Shown piece by piece: positions 5,855-10,714 of a DNA stretch of 10,714 nucleotides. The DNA is from an uncultured Pseudomonadota bacterium (lineage in GTDB: Bacteria; Pseudomonadota; Gammaproteobacteria; Methylococcales; Methylomonadaceae): the NCBI GenBank assembly GCA_903904275.1, contig CAIVBX010000248.1, forward strand, positions 1 through 10,714, read 5' to 3'. The notes below the pieces were generated by a model. That model was not told where the DNA came from, searched no databases, and worked only from the letters and a program-made list of their open reading frames with translations. The translations under genes and the position numbers were made by a program. Position 1 is the stretch's first letter; every line of letters begins with the position of its first letter.

Positions 5855-5900
5855 AAATAAAACCATAAAATCGTTAATACAATCGCTTCGTTATCTACCA

Positions 5901-5916
5901 AGCAGATTCAATGCCA
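5901..5916 (-). promoter_or_regulatory. sigma-54-type promoter for flgA
   Basis: Minus-strand TGGCATTGAATCTGCT has the invariant GG (5914-5915) and GC (5902-5903) with exactly 10 bases between, as required for sigma-54 (-24/-12). The predicted start of transcription is near 5890, about 36 bases before the flgA start. It shares TGGCAT-N2-A-N3-TGCT with the elements before flgB and flgG. Confidence 0.78.
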
Positions 5917-5942
5917 TAATTAAAATTGAAACTAATGTTAAA

Positions 5943-5985
5943 TTTTGACGATTTTTTGACGGATTATTTTGAGTCGCTGTCAAAA
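5943..5985. promoter_or_regulatory. TTTTGAC repeats and palindrome, probable activator site
   Basis: TTTTGACG occurs at 5943-5950 and 5954-5961 (11-base period). It is followed by the palindrome TTTTGAGTCGCTGTCAAAA at 5967-5985 with 6-bp arms. The cluster lies between the divergent sigma-54-type promoters, about 30-70 bases upstream of the flgA element and 115-157 bases upstream of the flgB element. This is a fitting place for an enhancer-binding activator of the FleQ/FlrC kind. The binding protein is an inference. Confidence 0.5.
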
Positions 5986-6013
5986 AATAATCGATTTCTA
6001 AGATTAAAAATCC

Positions 6014-6040
6014 TTAACTTTATATGAATCGTGTCGATAA
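6014..6040 (+). promoter_or_regulatory. possible second, sigma-28-like promoter upstream of flgB
   Basis: TTAACTTT (6014-6021), 11 bases, then GTCGATAA (6033-6040) matches the sigma-28 consensus at 6 of 8 and 7 of 8 positions. It would start transcription near 6048, about 110 bases before flgB and upstream of the sigma-54-type element. Two mismatches fall in the -35 box and one in the -10 box, so this is only a candidate. Confidence 0.3.
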
Positions 6041-6099
6041 CCTTTCGACTAAAACTGCTATTAAATAGACGGATTTTATTTTTTATTGATGACGTTTTT

Positions 6100-6115
6100 T
6101 GGCATATAGCGTGCT
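6100..6115 (+). promoter_or_regulatory. sigma-54-type promoter for flgBCDEF
   Basis: TGGCATATAGCGTGCT has GG at 6101-6102 and GC at 6113-6114 with 10 bases between. Transcription would start near 6126, leaving a leader of about 32 bases before the flgB ATG with its AGGAG ribosome site. Class II flagellar operons in Vibrio and Pseudomonas are sigma-54 dependent, which supports the reading. Confidence 0.78.
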
Positions 6116-6157
6116 TTATTAGGCTCGTATGAAAACATTTTTTTAGGAGTTACCACG

Positions 6158-6553
6158 ATGGCAATCAATTTTGATGCTGCATTAGGCAAAACCCCACAAA
6201 TTTTGGCATTGCGTGAAAAGCGCAGTGAAATTTTGGCGGCAAATTTAGCCAATGCTGACACACCAAATTTTAAAGCGCGTGATTTAGATTTTTCTCAAGT
6301 TTTGAAAAAAACGAATCCTGCGCCTGTGTTAATCGCGCATACGCAACCTGGGCATTTCGCGCCAGAAATGCCGTTTTTGGGCGCACAGTTGAAATACCGC
6401 AATCCCAATCAAGTATCACTTGATGGAAATACCGTTGAAGAACACATTGAACAAGCGAAATATGCTGAAAATGCCACACAATATCAGGCAAGTTTGCAAT
6501 TTTTAACGGGTGATTTTAGAGGGTTAACATCTGCCTTTACAGGACAAGTCTAA
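6158..6553 (+). CDS. flgB: FlgB, flagellar proximal rod protein
   Basis: FlgB forms the base of the rod, joining the MS-ring side of the basal body, and is exported by the flagellar type III apparatus. The 131-residue protein matches the family length (about 130-140). It has the rod-protein motif ANLANADTPNFKARD at residues 28-42, the part shared by all axial rod and hook proteins. The C-terminal helix (EHIEQAKYAENATQYQASLQ, then LTGDFRGLTSAF) carries the family ending. No signal peptide is present, as expected for this export route. The start has AGGAG 8 bases upstream. It is first in the operon; its TAA shares one base with the flgC ATG (TAATG), so translation is coupled. Confidence 0.96.
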   Translation: MAINFDAALGKTPQILALREKRSEILAANLANADTPNFKARDLDFSQVLKKTNPAPVLIAHTQPGHFAPEMPFLGAQLKYRNPNQVSLDGNTVEEHIEQAKYAENATQYQASLQFLTGDFRGLTSAFTGQV

Positions 6554-6969
6554 TGTCAGCGTTAAATATATTTGATATTGCTGGAAGCGGTATGAATGCT
6601 CAATCGCTGCGTTTGAATTTAGTGGCGAGTAACATGGCAAACGCGAATAGTGTCAGTAGTTCGCAAGGCAGCGTCTACAAATCACGTCAACCTGTATTTG
6701 GCGCAGAATTGAAAAATGTAATTGATGCTCAAAATGCCGCTAGCAAAGTTGAAGTGCGGGGTATAGTTGAAAGTAGCGCACCCGCGATTATGGAGTACGC
6801 GCCAAATCATCCAATGGCAGATAAAGATGGTTACATTTTTAAACCAAATGTGAATACGATTGAAGAAATGGCGAACATGATGTCTGCATCACGTTCATAT
6901 CAAAATAATATCGAAGTGTTAAACACCGCTAAACAAATGATGTTACAAACACTGCGAATGGGGCAATAA
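6553..6969 (+). CDS. flgC: FlgC, flagellar proximal rod protein
   Basis: FlgC is a proximal rod subunit that assembles with FlgB and FlgF. The 138 residues fit the family. The N-terminus FDIAGSGMNAQSLRLNLVASNMANANS (residues 7-33) contains the conserved Gly-Met-x-AQ segment and the SNxANxNS rod motif. The middle has VYKSRQPVFGAEL and PNHPMADKDGYIFKPNVNT. The C-terminal helix reads EEMANMMSASRSYQNNIEVL and TAKQMMLQTL, standard for FlgC. It overlaps flgB by one base and has no separate Shine-Dalgarno of note, so it relies on coupling. flgD follows after 16 bases. Confidence 0.97.
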   Translation: MSALNIFDIAGSGMNAQSLRLNLVASNMANANSVSSSQGSVYKSRQPVFGAELKNVIDAQNAASKVEVRGIVESSAPAIMEYAPNHPMADKDGYIFKPNVNTIEEMANMMSASRSYQNNIEVLNTAKQMMLQTLRMGQ

Positions 6970-6985
6970 ACTTTAAGGGGGTTTT

Positions 6986-7708
6986 ATGGCAGTAACAAGC
7001 AGTACAACAGACACGAACAATCAATATAGTTTTTTAAATACAGGTTCAACTTCTACAGCAACAAGTGCAACCACAGCTGCATCACGCGCAGCAGCACAAG
7101 CAAAAATGAATTTGAATGCGGCAGATTTTTTGAAATTAATGACCACACAAATGACGCATCAAGACCCAAATGAGCCAATGAAAAATGGTGAGTTTTTAGC
7201 AGAAATGGCGCAATTTGGTACGGTTTCAGGTATTCAAGATTTGCAAACATCATTTGCGGATTTCGCCACGTCAATTCAATCAGCACAATCAATGCAAGCC
7301 GCTAGTTTGGTGGGACATTATGTTTCAGTATCAACAGACACAGGTGTTTTACCAGCTGGTGGTTCGATTGATGGCGATGTGAATTTGGCAAGCAGCACGT
7401 CAGATTTACAATACACCGTTACCGACGCAACAACAGGTGCAACAATTAAAACTGTTGATTTAGGCAATCAAAGTTCAGGCAATATCCCATTCAGTTGGGA
7501 TGGTACAAATGACGCAGGAACACAAGTGAGTCCAGGTTCTTACAAAATTGCAGCAACGGCTATGGTTGATGGTAAAAATGTTGTTCAAACAACGGACATC
7601 AATTCAAAAGTAGAAAGCGTTTCAATGGCAAATGGAACAACACCGATGCAAGTCAATCTTGCAGGCGCAAAAAGCGTTGCTTTTAGCCAAGTTAAACAAA
7701 TTATTTAA
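6986..7708 (+). CDS. flgD: FlgD, hook cap / hook assembly scaffold
   Basis: FlgD sits as a cap on the growing hook and lets FlgE subunits polymerise; it is absent from the finished flagellum. The 240-residue protein starts with a Ser/Thr/Ala-rich flexible stretch (about 1-40). The conserved N-terminal region follows: NLNAADFLKLMTTQMTHQDP (about 43-62), then NGEFLAEMAQFGTVSGIQDL. Next come a beta-rich part and the FlgD Ig-like segment IPFSWDGTNDAGTQVSPGSY (about 168-187), where WDGTxxxGxxxPxGxY is the family hallmark. The ending VNLAGAKSVAFSQVKQI is typical. AAGGGGG lies 4 bases before the ATG, a strong but tightly spaced ribosome site. It is followed 33 bases later by flgE. Confidence 0.96.
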   Translation: MAVTSSTTDTNNQYSFLNTGSTSTATSATTAASRAAAQAKMNLNAADFLKLMTTQMTHQDPNEPMKNGEFLAEMAQFGTVSGIQDLQTSFADFATSIQSAQSMQAASLVGHYVSVSTDTGVLPAGGSIDGDVNLASSTSDLQYTVTDATTGATIKTVDLGNQSSGNIPFSWDGTNDAGTQVSPGSYKIAATAMVDGKNVVQTTDINSKVESVSMANGTTPMQVNLAGAKSVAFSQVKQII

Positions 7709-7741
7709 ATTCACACACACTTTTTCAAGGGGTAACACATC

Positions 7742-9235
7742 ATGGGTTTTCAAACAGCATTAAGTGGTTTAAAAGGCGCGTCAACTACGTTATCTGTCAC
7801 AGGTAATAACATCGCTAACTCTCAAAGCATTGGTTTTAAAGAATCACGCGCTCAATTCGGTGACGTTTATGCGTCAAGCATGGGGTCAAATGGTACAACA
7901 TCCGTTGGTACAGGTGTTCGCGTAACAAATGTTGCACAACAATTTAAACAAGGCACAATTGAAGCAACAGGTAATTCATTGGATTTAGCTATGGCTGGAG
8001 AAGGATTTTTTGCAATGGCGGATTCTATCGATCCAGTCAATCCAACGAAACCATTAGAAGCGACTTCTTACACCAGAAATGGCGCATTCCATGTTAATAA
8101 TGCTGGAAACATTGTTGATGATAATGGACGTTATTTGTTGGCATTTGACCCTGTTAGACCAGCGGGTTCAACAACAGTTACAGGTTTTAACGTTGGTGTT
8201 AAATTACCCGTTAAAGTGGATACGGATCAGGGCGCGCCAACACAAACACGAAACGTTACCATGAAATTGAATTTGAATGGTGCTTCGCCAAAAGTGGTTA
8301 TTCCATTAGCTTACACCGCTCCAGGTTCAACAACCGTCGATCCAAAAACTTATAGCAGTACCACATCTATTACTGTCTACGATTCACTTGGAAACTCTCA
8401 TATCGTTTCAAGCTATTTCGCAAAAACCGATGTGCAAAATCAGTGGGCAGTTTACACATTTATCGATGGTCGTCCTGTAACCAGTACAGGAACACCAGAA
8501 GATCCGACCACAACGCCAATCACCTACGCAGGTGGGGCAACAATTGGCGATGCGAAAAATGGCGATATTCCAGCCGCTGTTTATATGACATTTGATGGTA
8601 AAGGTGCATTGTTAACAGGGGCAAATGGTACTGCATCACCACTTTCAACGACCAATGACGGCGCAACACCTATCAATGCAAATCTTCCTATTTCGACAAA
8701 AATTGATTTGGGTTTCGATGCTGCGACATTTAATACATTGTTAGATACGACAGACAACACTGGCGCAGTCGTACCTTCAATTCATCAAGTTGCCGCACAA
8801 ACAATTAGTATTGATTTGGGTGGTACAACACAATTTACATCTGCATTCACCGTTAATAATTTGAATCAAGACGGTATGGCTGTAGGTAATTTGACTGGTA
8901 TTGACGTTGATACCAAAGGGATTATTTCTGCAAAATACAGTAATGGTTTTTCAAAACCATTAGGTCAAGTTGCTTGTGCGCGTTTTGCGGATAATCAAGA
9001 TTTAGCGAAAGTTGGCGGTACAACTTGGTTAGCAACCGCCGCTTCGGGTAATCCAATTTACGGTGCAGGTGGTGATAACAACTTCGGTGTCATTCGTTCG
9101 TCATCACTTGAAAATTCAAACGTCGATTTGTCAGAACAATTAGTGAAATTGATTGTCGCGCAACAAGCCTATCAAGCTAACTCACAAACCGTTTCAACGG
9201 AAAAATCGTTGCTCGATACGATTATGCGAATTTAG
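7742..9235 (+). CDS. flgE: FlgE, flagellar hook protein
   Basis: FlgE polymerises into the hook, the universal joint between rod and filament. The 497-residue protein opens with MGFQTALSGLKGASTTLSVT, GNNIANSQSIGFKESRAQFG (about 21-40) and IEATGNSLDLAMAGEGFFAM (about 73-92), the D0/D1 pattern shared with FlgF and FlgG. A long beta-rich central region (about 150-390) forms the surface domains and contains STTSITVYDSLGNSH, a conserved FlgE segment. The end carries GVIRSSSLENSNVDLSEQLV, then VAQQAYQANSQTVSTEKSLL, the D0 helix. It is longer than the roughly 400 residues of enteric FlgE because of the central part, where the family varies. AAGGGG lies 9 bases before the ATG. Confidence 0.97.
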   Translation: MGFQTALSGLKGASTTLSVTGNNIANSQSIGFKESRAQFGDVYASSMGSNGTTSVGTGVRVTNVAQQFKQGTIEATGNSLDLAMAGEGFFAMADSIDPVNPTKPLEATSYTRNGAFHVNNAGNIVDDNGRYLLAFDPVRPAGSTTVTGFNVGVKLPVKVDTDQGAPTQTRNVTMKLNLNGASPKVVIPLAYTAPGSTTVDPKTYSSTTSITVYDSLGNSHIVSSYFAKTDVQNQWAVYTFIDGRPVTSTGTPEDPTTTPITYAGGATIGDAKNGDIPAAVYMTFDGKGALLTGANGTASPLSTTNDGATPINANLPISTKIDLGFDAATFNTLLDTTDNTGAVVPSIHQVAAQTISIDLGGTTQFTSAFTVNNLNQDGMAVGNLTGIDVDTKGIISAKYSNGFSKPLGQVACARFADNQDLAKVGGTTWLATAASGNPIYGAGGDNNFGVIRSSSLENSNVDLSEQLVKLIVAQQAYQANSQTVSTEKSLLDTIMRI

Positions 9236-9246
9236 TTTTTTATTTC

Positions 9247-9270
9247 GTGGGCATGATGATTTATGCCCAC
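9247..9270 (+). repeat. perfect 8-bp hairpin between flgE and flgF
   Basis: GTGGGCAT (9247-9254) pairs fully with ATGCCCAC (9263-9270) around an 8-base loop. It begins 12 bases after the flgE stop and ends 22 bases before the flgF start. No T run follows, so it is not a normal terminator. It may protect the 3' end of the highly expressed hook message or cause partial termination. Confidence 0.65.
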
Positions 9271-9292
9271 AGTTTGTTAAACGGAGAAATTT

Positions 9293-10036
9293 ATGGATCG
9301 CAGTCTTTTTATTGCGATGACTGGCGCGACACAAACGATGCTCGCGCAAACATCAAATGCCAACAATTTGGCAAATTCACAAACAACAGGTTTCAAATCC
9401 GATTTAGAACAATTTCGCAGTATGCCCGTTTTTGGTGATGGTTATCCGACGCGGGTTTATGCGATGACAGAAAAACCAGGTACGGATTTTTCACAAGGTG
9501 GTTTGCAAGCAACAGGAAATGATTTAGACATTGCTATTAACGGTGACGGTTTTTTTGCTGTCCAAGATAGCAAAGGTAAAGAAGCCTACACACGAGCTGG
9601 CGATTTAAAAACTACAATTGATGGTCAATTGCAAACGGGTTCAGGTTTGGCCGTGTTAAGCAGCGAAGGGCAACCGATTGTGCTGCCACCAAATGAAAAA
9701 TTGGTCATTGGTCGTGATGGCACAATCAGTATTCGTCCTTTTGGAGAACCTGCAAACGTTCCATTAGTTGATGTAGCAAAAATCAAATTGATTAAACCTG
9801 ATATTAAAAACGTCGAAAAACGCACTGATGGTTTGACGTATATAAAAGACGGTTCAGCACAAAGTGATGATCCAAGCGTTCAAATTGCTCAAGGTATGAT
9901 TGAGGGTAGTAATGTCAACGCGATTGGTGCAATGGTTGATATGATTGAATTAGCGCGTAATTTTGAAATGCAATCAAACGTAATGAAAAACATTAAAGAA
10001 AATTCTGCGGCGGGTGCGAAATTGCTTCAAATGTAA
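9293..10036 (+). CDS. flgF: FlgF, flagellar proximal rod protein
   Basis: FlgF is a rod subunit located between the FlgB/FlgC part and the distal rod. It has 247 residues, the normal size. The N-terminus MDRSLFIAMTGATQTMLAQT followed by SNANNLANSQTTGFKSDLEQ (about 21-40) is characteristic of FlgF rather than FlgG. The central signature GGLQATGNDLDIAINGDGFF (about 68-87) and AYTRAGDLKTTIDGQL (about 97-112) follow. The C-terminus GMIEGSNVNAIGAMVDMIEL and ARNFEMQSNVMKNIKE is the D0 helix. GGAG lies 6 bases before the ATG. It lies between flgE and flgG, and a separate sigma-54-type element begins just after its stop codon. Confidence 0.96.
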   Translation: MDRSLFIAMTGATQTMLAQTSNANNLANSQTTGFKSDLEQFRSMPVFGDGYPTRVYAMTEKPGTDFSQGGLQATGNDLDIAINGDGFFAVQDSKGKEAYTRAGDLKTTIDGQLQTGSGLAVLSSEGQPIVLPPNEKLVIGRDGTISIRPFGEPANVPLVDVAKIKLIKPDIKNVEKRTDGLTYIKDGSAQSDDPSVQIAQGMIEGSNVNAIGAMVDMIELARNFEMQSNVMKNIKENSAAGAKLLQM

Positions 10037-10042
10037 TTTCAC

Positions 10043-10058
10043 TGGCATAGATAGTGCT
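10043..10058 (+). promoter_or_regulatory. sigma-54-type promoter for flgG and following genes
   Basis: TGGCATAGATAGTGCT in the 63-base flgF-flgG gap has GG at 10044-10045 and GC at 10056-10057, 10 bases apart. Transcription would start near 10069, about 31 bases before the flgG ATG, nearly the same spacing as at flgB. It shares TGGCAT-N2-A-N3-TGCT with the flgA and flgB elements. A separate transcript for flgG onward is implied. Confidence 0.72.
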
Positions 10059-10099
10059 GATAATTTAGAGAAAACAACTAACACTTTCGGAGAACACTC

Positions 10100-10714
10100 A
10101 TGACAGAACGCGCACTATGGGTTGCAAAAACAGGACTTGATGCCCAACAAACCCGCATGGCAGTTATTTCAAATAACTTAGCAAACGTGAACACAACAGG
10201 CTTTAAAAAAGAACGCCCTGTATTTCAAGATTTGATGTATCAAAATATGCGTCAAGTTGGCGCACAAACATCACAAACGAGTCAATTGCCAACAGGTTTG
10301 CAACTAGGTACAGGTGTCAAAGTTATGGCAACTGAAAAATTGCATCTTCAAGGCAACGTTGAACAAACTGGCAACCAATTGGATTTAGCCATTAACGGAC
10401 GTGGTTTTTTACAAATCACCATGCCTGACGGTACAACAACTTATACTCGTGATGGTTCGTTGAAACTAGACCAAAATGGTCAAATTGTGACCGCAAACGG
10501 TTTAGTGTTGAATCCATCAATCACCATTCCGAATACCGCTTTGAGCGTTTCAATTGGTTCAGATGGTACGGTTTCTGTTTTGGAAACAGTGAATCCTGTT
10601 CCAAATAACGTGGGACAAATTCAAACCGCCAATTTTGTGAATTTGGCAGGTTTAGAACCGATTGGCGAAAATTTATACCGTGAATCAGGTGCAAGTGGAC
10701 CGCCAATTGTCGGC
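10100..10714 (+). CDS. flgG: FlgG, flagellar distal rod protein (3' end beyond window)
   Basis: FlgG builds the distal rod that passes through the P- and L-rings. The window holds the first 205 codons of a gene normally near 260 codons, open to the edge. It begins MTERALWVAKTGLDAQQTRM, then VISNNLANVNTTGFKKERPV (about 22-41), the strongly conserved FlgG N-terminus. Next come FQDLMYQNMRQVGAQTSQTS (about 42-61), TGLQLGTGV, then LHLQGNVEQTGNQLDLAING (about 80-99) with RGFLQITMPDG and TYTRDGSL. The end visible here, GENLYRESGASGPP, is the usual G-NLY--T-ASG segment. CGGAG lies 7 bases before the ATG. flgH, flgI and later genes are expected downstream but cannot be seen. Confidence 0.97.
   Translation, partial: MTERALWVAKTGLDAQQTRMAVISNNLANVNTTGFKKERPVFQDLMYQNMRQVGAQTSQTSQLPTGLQLGTGVKVMATEKLHLQGNVEQTGNQLDLAINGRGFLQITMPDGTTTYTRDGSLKLDQNGQIVTANGLVLNPSITIPNTALSVSIGSDGTVSVLETVNPVPNNVGQIQTANFVNLAGLEPIGENLYRESGASGPPIVG

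Noticed and set aside
6076..6491. Minus-strand frames opposite flgB
   Set aside because: They are shadows of flgB, with no start signals and no recognisable protein.
9248..9266. Sigma-54 promoter before flgF (TGGGCAT...ATGCC)
   Set aside because: The distance between GG and GC is 13 bases, not 10; the bases belong to a perfect hairpin.
9247..9438. Plus-strand 63-codon frame across the flgE-flgF gap
   Set aside because: It overlaps the start of flgF in another frame, lacks a Shine-Dalgarno, and shows no family pattern.

Overview
The window comes from a moderately AT-rich bacterium, most likely a motile gammaproteobacterium. The evidence is a divergent flgA-flgM-flgN / flgBCDEFG arrangement, sigma-54-type (GG-N10-GC) promoters on flagellar genes, a sigma-28 promoter on flgM, a YajQ protein and a PP_4765-type flavoprotein. 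I cannot name the genus from sequence alone.

Layout, left to right. (1) Positions 1-1599, minus strand: a flavoprotein of the HI0933/PP_4765 type, cut by the window edge, follows yajQ with an 8-base overlap. (2) Positions about 1659-4094, minus strand: a decayed integrative element next to a tRNA-Arg(CCU) gene. From the tRNA inward it holds an attachment/regulatory region full of short repeats, a P4-type tyrosine integrase broken by one frameshift, a translationally coupled small HEPN-like gene, a terminator-like structure with two extra internal hairpins, a fragment of a D5/P4-type primase-helicase that keeps its Walker A motif, and a 20-codon relic of the start of a type I restriction methylase gene (hsdM) just upstream of yajQ. 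(3) Positions 4095-5854, minus strand: tRNA-Arg, flgN, flgM and flgA. (4) Positions 5855-6157: the divergent flagellar control region. (5) Positions 6158-10714, plus strand: flgB, flgC, flgD, flgE, flgF and the first 205 codons of flgG.

How the genes work together. flgB, flgC, flgF and flgG encode the rod. flgD encodes the hook cap and flgE the hook. FlgA is the periplasmic chaperone for the P-ring protein FlgI. FlgM holds back sigma-28 until the hook is finished, and FlgN chaperones the hook-filament junction proteins. Three elements sharing TGGCAT-N2-A-N3-TGCT sit upstream of flgA, flgB and flgG, so the early and middle genes are probably sigma-54 dependent. flgM-flgN has its own sigma-28 promoter, the usual feedback design. 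The flagellar and yajQ regions look like intact chromosomal backbone, while the segment between yajQ and the tRNA looks like the eroded remains of a mobile island.

I found no complete undescribed system. The least ordinary parts are the island remains (frameshifted integrase with coupled HEPN gene, cloverleaf-like terminator, primase and HsdM relics), the helically phased repeats beside the tRNA, and the shared sigma-54 promoter set.
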